Below are positions 1 through 8,921 of a DNA stretch of 43,885 bases, piece after piece. Under the pieces are notes generated by a model, which saw nothing but the letters and a program-made list of their open reading frames with translations, was not told where the DNA came from and did not search any database. How positions within the stretch are numbered: the first letter of the stretch is position 1; each line of letters starts with the position of its first letter. The translations under genes were made by a program, and so were the position numbers. Origin of the DNA: Propionicimonas sp. (lineage in GTDB: Bacteria > Actinomycetota > Actinomycetes > Propionibacteriales > Propionibacteriaceae); NCBI GenBank assembly GCA_027492575.1, contig JAPUEM010000148.1:1-43885 (forward strand). Reading direction: 5' to 3'.

Positions 1-1
1 G

Positions 2-46
2 CGTCAAGCGGTCAGCAAGATGTTCGGCGGGGCACGCTACAACTAG
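2..46 (+). CDS. C-terminal end of an upstream gene (partial)
   Basis: The frame starting at base 2 reads RQAVSKMFGGARYN and ends at TAG 44-46. Only 14 residues are visible, so no family can be named. The composition looks like a real protein end, but the call rests on very little sequence. Confidence 0.3.
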   Translation, partial: RQAVSKMFGGARYN

Positions 47-132
47 CCGGTTACAGGTCGCGGCAAGACGATGTGGGGCGCCGTGCCGGAATCTGCCTCG
101 CCGGTCAGGTGCGTGGCTGCGGCAAGGCCCGC

Positions 133-429
133 CTAACCAGTCAGACCGCGAAGCTGACGGGCGTAGATGGCCGCGTTCGAGTGCTGCCGGACAGCCTGGA
201 TGAGGGTAAGCGGTTCTCCCGGGGCGATCGTCCTGGCCGCTTGTGCCGGGATCCACTCGGCTGCGGCGAGGGCTGCCGCGATGTGCGGTTCGTCGACGGG
301 GACGCCGGCGGCAAGCCAGGCCAGCATCTCCTGCGGAAGGAGGCCGTGGTCGGCTCACCGATCGGCGACTTCGTCAGCGTTGCGGAGCCCAAGTTGGGCC
401 AGGGCCTCTTCGTGCTCGCGGCTGTCCAT
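133..429 (-). pseudogene. small gene broken by an in-frame TGA
   Basis: Reading leftward from ATG 427-429, behind a good ribosome binding site (GAGGAAGG about 8 nt upstream), the frame gives MDSREHEEALAQLGLRNADE and continues to a TGA at 355-357. The same frame then continues with ADHGLLPQEMLAWLAAGVPV and on to TAG 133-135. Both halves look like one soluble, alanine-rich helical protein of about 98 codons. TGG to TGA (Trp to stop) is the simplest lesion. No known family was recognised. If the stop is real, only a 24-residue peptide is made. It lies divergent to hsdM. Confidence 0.5.
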
Positions 430-640
430 GACGTAGCCCTTCCTCGGTGAGTGCGGGTTGCCCATCAATCCTGATCCCGTTGGCCTGCTAAGTCGGGCAT
501 GTCGCGCTCGCGTGTCTTTGGTCACGACCGCGTACGAACCAATGCACGTCGAGTCGTTGGGGAGGGGAGGACCGGCGGGTTCAGCGACGAGTGTCGGCAC
601 AGACGGGCATGATGAATCCACACGACACCGAAGGATCTGA

Positions 641-2170
641 GTGACAACCGCAACCAACCCAATGATGGATTCCCGGCTGGGCCTGTCTGAGCTTGAGCAG
701 TACCTGGCCGGCGCAGCGGATCTGCTGCGGGGCAGCATCGATCAGGCGGACTTCAAGGCGTACATCTTTCCGTTGATGTTCTTCAAGCGGATCAGCGACG
801 TCTATCTGGAGGAGTTCGAGCGGGCGTTGGCGGAGTCCGGGGGTGACCACGAGTATGCGGGTTTCGCGGAGAACCATCGCTTCGCGATTCCTGAGGGCAA
901 CCTGTGGACTGACGTGCGCAGCCGTACCGAGAACATCGGCACCGCCTTGCAGTCGGCGTTCCGGGAGATCGAGAAGGCGAACCCGGAGACGCTCTACGGC
1001 ATCTTCGGCAATGCGAACTGGACGAACAAGGAGAAGCTGCCCGATCGAAGGCTGGCCGACCTCATCGAGCACTTCTCCACCCGGACGCTGTCCAACGCGA
1101 ACGTAGCGCCCGACGTGTTCGGCAACGCCTACGAGTACCTGATCAAGCGGTTCGCGGACCAGTCGAACAAGAAGGCCGGAGAGTACTACACCCCGCGCTC
1201 GGTGGTGGGCTTGCTGATCAACATCCTTGATCCGCAGGAGGGCGAGACCGTCTATGACCCGGCCTGCGGCACGGGCGGCATGCTCATTGAGGTCATTGAG
1301 CATGTGAAGGCAGCCGGCGGAAGCCCGAAGACGTTGTGGGGCAAGCTGTACGGCCAGGAGAGAGTGCTCGCCACCTCGGCGATCGCGCGGATGAACCTGC
1401 TGTTGCACGGTGTGGAGGACTTCAGGATCATTCGCGAGGACACGCTGCGCAGTCCGGCCTTCTACTCCGGAAACCATCTGGCCCGGTTCGACTGTGTGGT
1501 CGCGAATCCGCCGTTCTCGCTGAAGAACTGGGGCGAGGTCGAGTGGGCGTCCGACCGGTGGGGACGCAGCAAGTTGGGCGGCGTCCCGCCGAAGGGGTAC
1601 GCCGACTGGGCGTGGGTGCAGCACATGCTCACCTCCGCACGGTCGACCACCGGACGTGTGGCCGTCGTGCTGCCGCAGGGAGCTCTCTTCCGGCAGGGCG
1701 CCGAGGCTCGCATCCGCACCCAGGTGCTCAAGGTGGATCTCGTCGATGCCGTGATTGGCCTGGCGCCCAACCTGTTCTACGGCACCGGGCTGGCAGCCTG
1801 TGTACTGATCCTGCGCCACGACAAGCCGGCTGAGCGCTGCGGCAAGGTGCTGTTCATCAACGGCGAGAACCTCTTCAAGCGTGGACGCAACCAGAACACT
1901 CTCGAACCCGACCACGCTCAACAGCTCCTCAACACCTACCAGGGATATGCAGATGCGGATGGCCTCGCACACGTGGCCACGCTGGAGGAGATCGTCGGAA
2001 ACGACTACAACCTGAATATCCCGCTCTACGTGGCGCCTACCGACACCGGCGAGAAGTTGACCCTTGCCGACGCCTTCGTCAACCTCGAATCCGCCCGCGC
2101 GACAGCTGCCGAGACCCGCGCTGCCCTCGAAGCCGAACTCACCAAGTGGGGTCTGGGGGTGAACTCGTGA
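641..2170 (+). CDS. hsdM: type I restriction-modification methyltransferase subunit HsdM (first copy)
   Basis: This is an N6-adenine DNA methyltransferase subunit of a type I R-M complex, 509 aa, the usual HsdM length. An N-terminal HsdM helical domain (about residues 10-140, containing FKAYIFPLMFFKRISDVY) precedes the Rossmann methylase fold. Motif I is DPACGTGGM near residue 206 (AdoMet binding) and motif IV is NPPF near residue 290 (adenine flipping and catalysis). The start is GTG 641 with GAAGGA 5 nt upstream; ATG 662 is a weaker alternative. It is the first gene of hsdM-hsdM-hsdS-hsdR, and its TGA overlaps the next GTG (GTGA), implying translational coupling. It is clearly related to, but different from, the downstream copy. 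Confidence 0.95.
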   Translation: MTTATNPMMDSRLGLSELEQYLAGAADLLRGSIDQADFKAYIFPLMFFKRISDVYLEEFERALAESGGDHEYAGFAENHRFAIPEGNLWTDVRSRTENIGTALQSAFREIEKANPETLYGIFGNANWTNKEKLPDRRLADLIEHFSTRTLSNANVAPDVFGNAYEYLIKRFADQSNKKAGEYYTPRSVVGLLINILDPQEGETVYDPACGTGGMLIEVIEHVKAAGGSPKTLWGKLYGQERVLATSAIARMNLLLHGVEDFRIIREDTLRSPAFYSGNHLARFDCVVANPPFSLKNWGEVEWASDRWGRSKLGGVPPKGYADWAWVQHMLTSARSTTGRVAVVLPQGALFRQGAEARIRTQVLKVDLVDAVIGLAPNLFYGTGLAACVLILRHDKPAERCGKVLFINGENLFKRGRNQNTLEPDHAQQLLNTYQGYADADGLAHVATLEEIVGNDYNLNIPLYVAPTDTGEKLTLADAFVNLESARATAAETRAALEAELTKWGLGVNS

Positions 2171-3660
2171 CGAAGCGGATCACCCAGCGTGAGCTGGAAT
2201 CGTATCTGTGGGGTGCGGCGGTTGTGCTGCGCGGCCTGATTGATGCCGGTGACTACAAGCAGTACATCTTCCCGCTGGTATTCCTGAAGCGGATCTCCGA
2301 TGTCTACGACGAGGAGCACGCCGCCGCCATGGCCGTTTACGGTGATGAGGAACTTGCCGACCTGCCCGAGAACCACCGCTTCGCCATCCCCGACGGCTGC
2401 CACTGGGACGACATCCGCGCGGCCACCAGCGACGTTGGCTCGACCGTGCTGAGGGCGATGCGGGCGATTGAGTCGGCCAACCCCGACACGTTGCCCGGGG
2501 TGTTCGGCGACGGCGACTGGGGCAACAAGGACCTGCTTCCGGACTCCACGCTTTCTGACCTGATCGAGCACTTCTCGACCAGAACGCTGACCATCGCGAA
2601 CCTCCCCGAGGACGAACTCGGCAACGGGTACGAGTACCTGATCAAGAAGTTCGCCGACGACTCCGGCCACACCGCGCAGGAGTTCTACACCAACCGCACT
2701 CTGGTGCACCTGATGACGCTTATGCTCGAACCCCGGCCGGGCGAGTCGGTGTACGACCCGACCTGCGGCACCGGCGGCATGCTGATCTCCACCGTCGCCG
2801 AACTAAAGCGGCAAGGCAAGGAGTGGCGCAGCGTCCGTCTGTATGGCCAGGAGCTCAACTACGGGACATCGGCGATCGCGCGCATGAACCTGTTCCTTCA
2901 CGGCATCACAGACGGTCACATTGCCCACGGCGACACACTTGCTCGCCCTGCCTTCCTGGACACCGGGGGACGTCTGGAGACCTTCGATGTGGTGCTCGCC
3001 AACCCGCCGTACTCAATCAAGGCCTGGAATCGCGAGGCGTTCGCCAAGGATCCCCACGGCCGCAACCTTTGGGGAGTCCCACCTCAGGGTCGCGCCGACT
3101 ACGCCTTCTTCCAGCACATCGCGAAGAGCCTGGACCCTGAGTCCGGACGTGCCGCGATCCTCTTTCCTCACGGCGTGTTGTTCCGCCGCGACGAGGCTGC
3201 CCTGCGCAGAGCCTTGGTGGAGTCCGACCTCGTCGAGTGTGTTCTCGGGTTGGGCGAGGGGCTCTTCTACAACTCGCCCATGCCCGCCACTGTCGTGATT
3301 CTCCGTCGGGTGAAGCCGGCGGAACGTCGGGGCAAGGTTCTCCTGATTAACGCCGCGAGTGAGGTCGTCCGCGAACAGGCACAGTCCTTCCTCCTGAACC
3401 TTCACCAACAGAAGATCCTCGACGCCTATCGCGCGTTCGCGAACATCGACCAGTTTTCCGTCGTGGCCACCCTCGACCAGATCGCCAGCAAGGGTCACAG
3501 CCTTGCTATCCCGCTGTACGTCCCCGGGGCCGCAGCTGCGAGTAGTGGGAAGCAAGTCGATGTCAGTGAAGCCGTTGAAGCCTGGCGTGCCGCCGCCGAT
3601 TCGTCTGAGTCTGCGATCATCGATGTCCTCGGCATCCTCCCGTCGGAGGTGACCGCATGA
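2167..3660 (+). CDS. hsdM: type I restriction-modification methyltransferase subunit HsdM (second copy)
   Basis: This second, complete HsdM (497 aa) has the same layout as the first: an N-terminal HsdM domain with YKQYIFPLVFLKRISDVYDE, motif I DPTCGTGGM near residue 198 and motif IV NPPY near residue 279. The catalytic motif is NPPY here and NPPF in copy 1. Both motifs are intact, so both proteins are predicted to be active. The start is GTG 2167, which overlaps the stop of the first copy. An upstream in-frame start at 2146 would lie inside hsdM copy 1 and is less likely. The stop overlaps the ATG of hsdS (ATGA). Two non-identical HsdM subunits could form a heterodimeric M1M2S enzyme in place of the usual M2S (inference). 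Confidence 0.95.
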   Translation: MTKRITQRELESYLWGAAVVLRGLIDAGDYKQYIFPLVFLKRISDVYDEEHAAAMAVYGDEELADLPENHRFAIPDGCHWDDIRAATSDVGSTVLRAMRAIESANPDTLPGVFGDGDWGNKDLLPDSTLSDLIEHFSTRTLTIANLPEDELGNGYEYLIKKFADDSGHTAQEFYTNRTLVHLMTLMLEPRPGESVYDPTCGTGGMLISTVAELKRQGKEWRSVRLYGQELNYGTSAIARMNLFLHGITDGHIAHGDTLARPAFLDTGGRLETFDVVLANPPYSIKAWNREAFAKDPHGRNLWGVPPQGRADYAFFQHIAKSLDPESGRAAILFPHGVLFRRDEAALRRALVESDLVECVLGLGEGLFYNSPMPATVVILRRVKPAERRGKVLLINAASEVVREQAQSFLLNLHQQKILDAYRAFANIDQFSVVATLDQIASKGHSLAIPLYVPGAAAASSGKQVDVSEAVEAWRAAADSSESAIIDVLGILPSEVTA

Positions 3661-4835
3661 GTCTCAACCTCGACAAGTCGGCTTGGAAGAGGGTGTCTCT
3701 TGGCGAGGTAGTCAGACATGTGACAGATCGCGTCGACACTGAGACATGCGGTTTGGGTCGCTTTCTGGCTGGCGAACACATCCCAAGCGGACAGCTCGCT
3801 ATCACCGACTGGGGCGTGATTGGTCGTGATCCGATCGGCCCGATGTTCTACAAGCGATTTCGGCCTGGCCACGTTCTGTATGTGTCTCGACGGACGTACC
3901 TACGGAAGGTCGCGGTCGCTGAGTTTGAAGGCATCACCGGCGAAAAGACGTTTGTGCTGGAGACCCTCGATCCTGGAGTTCTGCTTCAGGACTTCCTGCC
4001 ATTCGTGGTGTCCTCGGAACGCTTCCACACGTATGCCATCACCAACTCTCGGGGATCGGTGAATCCCTACCTCAATTGGGGCGAGCTGGCCGCCTACGAG
4101 TTCGACCTTCCGCCACTGGACGATCAGAGTCGCCTAAGTGCGCTGCTTTGGGCGCTTGAGCGTCATCGACGGCTTGCTGCTGTGGTGACGCAGTCCGCGC
4201 GGGAGCTGGCAGCGAGCATCCGTGCTGGCATGTTTGGCAACACGTCCGCATCGACGCCTGCCTCGGAGGCCTTCAGCATCACCATCGGCCGCCAGCGGGC
4301 ACCGCAACACCGCGATGGCGACCATGTTGTCCCTTACCTGCGATCGGCAAACGTCACGGCCAAGGGCATCGACGTCACTGACATCAAGCGGATGAACTTC
4401 AGTCCAGATGAACAAGCCAAGTTCGCTCTGAAGGAAGGAGATGTGCTCGTCTCCGAGGCGAGTGCAAGTGGGAGCGCCGTAGGCATGCCAGCCGTCTGGC
4501 GGAGCGAACTACCGGGGGTGGTCTGCTTTCAGAACACCCTGCTTCGGTTCCGATGTGTCGAGGGCCGCTCCGTGCCGGGCTTTGTGGCTCAGTGGTGCGA
4601 GTGGGCGTTTGAGACTGGGAAGTTCCTTAACGCGGCATCCGGCACGAGTATTCGGCACATCGGAGTAGGAGGCGCTTCATCGATGCAGGCAAACCTTCCG
4701 AGTGTTGAGGATCAAGAACTGTTCCTTCAGCGTGTCGACGCCGTGAGTCTGGCAGTGGGCGCGGCCGAGGCAGAGCATGCAGGCTTGGTCTTGCTTGGGG
4801 AATCCCTTCTGGCTGAGATATCTGGAGGTGACTGA
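3657..4835 (+). CDS. hsdS: type I restriction-modification specificity subunit HsdS
   Basis: This 392-aa specificity subunit sets the DNA target of both methylation and cleavage. It has the two-TRD layout: TRD1 at about residues 8-170 (opening AWKRVSLGEVVRHVTDR), a conserved helical spacer after LPPLDDQSRLSALLWALERH, TRD2 at about 205-360, and a second helix at the C-terminus. The ATG overlaps the stop of the second hsdM by 4 bases, and its own TGA shares one base with the hsdR ATG. Codon use is less GC-biased than in the flanking genes, as often seen in HsdS genes that are exchanged between strains. The recognition sequence cannot be deduced from the protein. Confidence 0.93.
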   Translation: MSLNLDKSAWKRVSLGEVVRHVTDRVDTETCGLGRFLAGEHIPSGQLAITDWGVIGRDPIGPMFYKRFRPGHVLYVSRRTYLRKVAVAEFEGITGEKTFVLETLDPGVLLQDFLPFVVSSERFHTYAITNSRGSVNPYLNWGELAAYEFDLPPLDDQSRLSALLWALERHRRLAAVVTQSARELAASIRAGMFGNTSASTPASEAFSITIGRQRAPQHRDGDHVVPYLRSANVTAKGIDVTDIKRMNFSPDEQAKFALKEGDVLVSEASASGSAVGMPAVWRSELPGVVCFQNTLLRFRCVEGRSVPGFVAQWCEWAFETGKFLNAASGTSIRHIGVGGASSMQANLPSVEDQELFLQRVDAVSLAVGAAEAEHAGLVLLGESLLAEISGGD

Positions 4836-7771
4836 TGGCTCAGTTCAACGAGGCGAACACGGTGCGCGACTTCGTGCGCGACCTGGTGGCGTCGCGTGAC
4901 GTGCAGTTCGTGCCGGGCAATGAGCTTCCGCGTCGTCTGGATGAGGTGTTGCTGGAAGGTGCGGTCAAGCAGGCGCTGATCCGGCTGAACCCGGAGATCG
5001 AATCTGATCCGGCGAAAGCCGATGAGGTGATCTACAACTTGCGCGCGATCTTGTTGTCGGCTCGAACGTCTCCGCATCCGGTGGTGGCGAATGAGGAGCT
5101 GATGGCCTGGTTGACCGGTCAGAAGTCAATGCCGTTCGGGCCGAGCGGCGAGCACACGACCGTTAGGTTGATTGACTTCGATCACCTGGCTGAGGACGCG
5201 TCGAACCAGTGGATGATCTCGACCGAGGTCACCTTCCGCCAGGGACGCCTGGAGAAGCGGTTGGACCTGGTGCTGTGGTGCAACGGTTTCCCACTCGTCG
5301 TGGGTGAGGCGAAGACGCCGGTGCGAGCGGCGTACTCGTGGATCGACGGTGCCGCTCAGGTGCATGACGACTATGAGGCCAGCGTGCCGCAGTTCTTCGT
5401 CCCGAACGTGTTCTCTTTCGCCACCGAGGGCAAGGACTTCCGTTACGGCACCGTCGGGATGCCGGTGGAGTTGTGGGGTCCATGGCGAGAGGAGACCACC
5501 GACGACGCTGCCCCCGCGAAGGTCGGGCTGGTAGCCGTCCGTGAGGCAGTTGAGGGTGTGCTGCGGCCCCGAACGGTGCTGGAGTTCCTCCGGTTCTTCA
5601 CCTTGTATGCGACCGACTCCAGACATCGCAAGATCAAGATCGTCGCCCGGTTCCAGCAGTTCCAGGCGACCAACCTGATCGTCGACCGAGTTCTGCTCGG
5701 GAAGGTGAAGCAGGGGCTGATCTGGCACTTCCAGGGCTCGGGCAAGTCGCTGTTGATGGTGTTCACTGCGTTGAAGCTGCGGGCGATGACCGAACTGGCG
5801 AACCCGACGGTCCTGATCGTGGTCGATCGCATCGATCTGGACACGCAGATCACCGGCACGTTCAGCGCTTCCGATGTACCGGGGTTGGTGTCGACCGATT
5901 CCCGCGCTCAGTTGCAGACCCTGCTGAGCCAGGGCGCCCGCCGGATCATCATTACAACGATCCACAAGTTCGCCGAAGCGCCGGGCGCGCTGGACGATCG
6001 GCGCAACATCATCGCGATGGTCGACGAAGCGCACCGCACACAGGAGGGTGATCTCGGGCAGAAGATGCGCGAGGCCCTGCCGAACGCGTTCCTGTTCGGC
6101 CTGACCGGAACCCCGATCAACCGGCGCGACCGCAACACCTTCATGTGGTTCGGCTCGCCCGACGATGCGGGCGGCTACCTGTCGCGCTACACATTCCAGG
6201 ACTCGATTCGTGACGGGGCGACGCTGCCGCTGCACTTCGAGCCACGGCTGTCGGAACTTCACATCGACCAAGAAGCGATCGACGCGGCGTTTGAGGAACT
6301 GGCCGTGGCGGAGCGGCTGAGCGAGGCGGACAAGATCACTCTGTCGAAGAAGGCCGCGTCGATCGAGGTGCTCATCAAGACGCCGTCACGGATCGCAAAG
6401 ATCGCCGCCGACATCGCGGAACACTTCCATAGCAAGGTCGAGCCGCAGGGGTTGAAGGCGCAGGTCGTCGCCTACGACAAGGCGTCCTGTGTGGCGTACA
6501 AGGAAGAACTCGACCGGCATCTCGGCCCTGACGCTTCGACCATCGTGATGTCCAGATCCCGCGGAGACTCACCCGAATGGGCCCAATGGACCCCGGGCGC
6601 TGAAGACCTGGAACAGGTCGTCGCGCGGTTCAACGACCCGGCCGATCCGCTGCAGGTGATCATTGTCACCGCCAAGCTGCTCACCGGGTTCGACGCGCCG
6701 ATCCTCTATGCGCAGTACCTCGACAAGCCGCTCAAGGAGCACACCCTGCTGCAGGCGATCACCCGGACCAACCGGGTGTACCCGCCGAGCAAGACCCACG
6801 GCCTGATCGTCGACTACCTCGGCATCTTCGATGATGTCGCCAAGTCTCTGGCGTTCGACGAGCACGCCGTCCAGCAAGTCATCTCCAACATCGCTGAGCT
6901 CAAGCAGCAGCTTGCCCCTGCAATGGCAACCGCGCTTGCCTCCTTCCCCGGGGTGGATCGCGCTGTCGGCGGCTATGAGGGCCTCGTGCAGGCCCAGACC
7001 GCGCTTGCCGACGACCTCCGGCGGGACGCCTTCGGTCTGGCGTACAGCGTTCTGTCGCAGCTGTGGGAGGCGATCAGCCCTGACCCGATGCTCGCTCAGT
7101 TCCGCGCCGACTACCGCTGGCTCACCGACGTCTACGAATCCGTCCGGCCATCAGACATCGCTGGCCGACTCGTCTGGCACGCGCTGGGTGCCAAGACCAT
7201 CGACCTCATCAACGAACACGTCCAGGTCGAGATCCCGCAGGGCGCAGAGACCATCGTGCTCGACGCTCAGACGATCGAAGACCTGATGACCGGCAATCGC
7301 GCGGACGTGCCGATTGACGAGATCGAGAAGCTAATCACCGCACGAATCGCCCGCCACCTCAACAACCCGGTCTTCGTCGAACTCGGCCAGCGCCTCATTG
7401 CCCTACGAGAGAAGTACGCCGATGCAATGCAGTCCAGCCTCGACTTCCTCCGCGAACTGCTCGAACTGGCCCGCGACACCGTCGCCGCTGAGAAGACCGC
7501 CAACGAAGTCCCACGCGAGGAGCAAGGCAAGGCCGCCCTCACCGAACTCTTCGAAGCGCTGAAGGGTGATGAGACGCCGATCATCGTCACCAACGTTGTC
7601 GATCGGATCGATGAGGTCGTACGCGCGGTCCGCTTCGACGGCTGGCAATCCACTATTCGCGGCGACCAAGAAGTTCGGCAAGCGCTCCGCAAGACCCTCT
7701 ACGTTCAGTTCAAGATCCGTGACAACGACGTCTTCGAGAAGGCTCTCGGCTACGTCCGTGAGTACTACTAA
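4835..7771 (+). CDS. hsdR: type I restriction endonuclease subunit HsdR
   Basis: This 978-aa motor and nuclease subunit translocates and cuts DNA that lacks the methyl mark. The N-terminal PD-(D/E)xK nuclease shows LDLVLWCNGFPLVVGEAK (Asp near 144, Glu-Ala-Lys near 158-160). An SF2 helicase core follows with Walker A GSGKS near residue 301, DEAH near 396, GLTGTP (motif III) and QAITRTNR (motif VI). The C-terminal 300 residues are helical and would contact HsdM and HsdS. GGAGGTGACTG precedes the ATG, a strong ribosome binding site located inside the end of hsdS. All key residues are present, so an active nuclease is expected. It closes the four-gene operon; the DUF4062-like gene starts 23 bases later. 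Confidence 0.95.
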   Translation: MAQFNEANTVRDFVRDLVASRDVQFVPGNELPRRLDEVLLEGAVKQALIRLNPEIESDPAKADEVIYNLRAILLSARTSPHPVVANEELMAWLTGQKSMPFGPSGEHTTVRLIDFDHLAEDASNQWMISTEVTFRQGRLEKRLDLVLWCNGFPLVVGEAKTPVRAAYSWIDGAAQVHDDYEASVPQFFVPNVFSFATEGKDFRYGTVGMPVELWGPWREETTDDAAPAKVGLVAVREAVEGVLRPRTVLEFLRFFTLYATDSRHRKIKIVARFQQFQATNLIVDRVLLGKVKQGLIWHFQGSGKSLLMVFTALKLRAMTELANPTVLIVVDRIDLDTQITGTFSASDVPGLVSTDSRAQLQTLLSQGARRIIITTIHKFAEAPGALDDRRNIIAMVDEAHRTQEGDLGQKMREALPNAFLFGLTGTPINRRDRNTFMWFGSPDDAGGYLSRYTFQDSIRDGATLPLHFEPRLSELHIDQEAIDAAFEELAVAERLSEADKITLSKKAASIEVLIKTPSRIAKIAADIAEHFHSKVEPQGLKAQVVAYDKASCVAYKEELDRHLGPDASTIVMSRSRGDSPEWAQWTPGAEDLEQVVARFNDPADPLQVIIVTAKLLTGFDAPILYAQYLDKPLKEHTLLQAITRTNRVYPPSKTHGLIVDYLGIFDDVAKSLAFDEHAVQQVISNIAELKQQLAPAMATALASFPGVDRAVGGYEGLVQAQTALADDLRRDAFGLAYSVLSQLWEAISPDPMLAQFRADYRWLTDVYESVRPSDIAGRLVWHALGAKTIDLINEHVQVEIPQGAETIVLDAQTIEDLMTGNRADVPIDEIEKLITARIARHLNNPVFVELGQRLIALREKYADAMQSSLDFLRELLELARDTVAAEKTANEVPREEQGKAALTELFEALKGDETPIIVTNVVDRIDEVVRAVRFDGWQSTIRGDQEVRQALRKTLYVQFKIRDNDVFEKALGYVREYY

Positions 7772-7794
7772 GCCACCAAGGGAAAGCCTGGATC

Positions 7795-8673
7795 ATGCCG
7801 CAATCAGTCCAGTCAGTTGCTGTGGTCATCGCGTCACCTGGCGATACCGTCGAAGAGCGCGCCCACGTTCGCAATGCCCTCATCGACTGGAGCGTCAGCA
7901 CGGGACGAAGGCTCGGAGTCGTGGCTCTGCCGTGGCTGTGGGAAAGGCAAGCGGTGCCCGAGGTAGGAGGTCGGCCACAGGCCCTGATCAACAGCCAGGC
8001 GGTTGATCGCGCGGATGTGGTCGTGGCGTTCTTCGACTCGCGCCTGGGAAGCCACACCGGCGTCGATGTCTCTGGCACAGCTGAGGAGATCCATCGGGCC
8101 ACAGACCTCGGCAAGCCCGTTCACGTCTATTTCTCGAATGAGCGCCTTCCCCGTGATACCGACCCAGAACAACTTGCCGCGCTCAATGCCTTCCGCGACG
8201 AGCTCCAGCGAAACGCACTCTTGGGGACATATGCCGACCCCGCGGATCTTGCAGCCCAAGTGGTGCGTGCAGTTGAGCACGACATTGAAGCCAGAGATTG
8301 GGCCGGGTCTCCCGAAACGGTCGGGCCGAGGAGAGCAGACCTTCGGTGGCGTCACGACCATGAGAAGCAGCCGAAGGGCCTCGACCGCAAGGGCCGCATG
8401 CAATATCGCACGGTCGCGAACCGACTTGTGGTGACCAACGCCGGTGACATAGATGCGACCGACTTCAGGTTCGAGACGGTGTGGGAGGGCGAAGTTCCGC
8501 AGATGGCTCCCCGCATCGACGATCATGCGACTCCGGTCACGGTCCCCGCGCACTCTGAGATTCAGTGGCTCTGCATCCCGGCCCACAGTGGCAACCTGCG
8601 CATCGACGGCACCTGGGCTGAGAACGGGCAGCCACGCGCTCAGACTTGGAGCGTCATCGTCCGCAGCGGATAG
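7795..8673 (+). CDS. DUF4062-like protein with C-terminal beta domain
   Basis: The 292-aa product starts VVIASPGDTVEERAHVRNAL and continues with RPQALINSQAVDRADVVVAF, SGTAEEIHRA and GKPVHVYFS. These are hallmarks of the DUF4062 family, predicted to adopt a TIR/nucleoside-deoxyribosyltransferase-like fold. Residues about 180-290 (RLVVTNAGDIDATDFRFETV and beyond) look like a separate beta-sandwich module. It starts 23 bases after hsdR on the same strand and may be cotranscribed with it. Its ribosome binding site is weak (AAGGGAAAG, rather far from ATG 7795). DUF4062 domains are often the N-terminal module of NTPase-type defence proteins; here no NTPase follows. A role as a restriction-linked effector or sensor is inference. 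Confidence 0.75.
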   Translation: MPQSVQSVAVVIASPGDTVEERAHVRNALIDWSVSTGRRLGVVALPWLWERQAVPEVGGRPQALINSQAVDRADVVVAFFDSRLGSHTGVDVSGTAEEIHRATDLGKPVHVYFSNERLPRDTDPEQLAALNAFRDELQRNALLGTYADPADLAAQVVRAVEHDIEARDWAGSPETVGPRRADLRWRHDHEKQPKGLDRKGRMQYRTVANRLVVTNAGDIDATDFRFETVWEGEVPQMAPRIDDHATPVTVPAHSEIQWLCIPAHSGNLRIDGTWAENGQPRAQTWSVIVRSG

Positions 8674-8921
8674 GGAGCGAGCTGGGTCGCTTTGTCTGGG
8701 GCACCGAAGCCTGGTGACGCTGCGGGCACCTTGTTGGATCGAAGAGCTGTCAACGGAGGCGCTGTGGCCCCGTACCGCGGGAGGTGGCGCGGGTGCGATG
8801 AGGCTGTGCCTGACCGGTTGTCAGTCGTACCACTTACGCTTGAACTTCACAGCGGTGTGGTTCTCGGTGAGAACACGCATTGTTGAGGTGTCTGGTCCAA
8901 GTTCAGAAGGAGGGAGGCGAG

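Noticed and set aside
581..1972. 463-codon open frame opposite hsdM
   Set aside because: It is fully antisense to a clear HsdM gene, with low-complexity composition and no family features.
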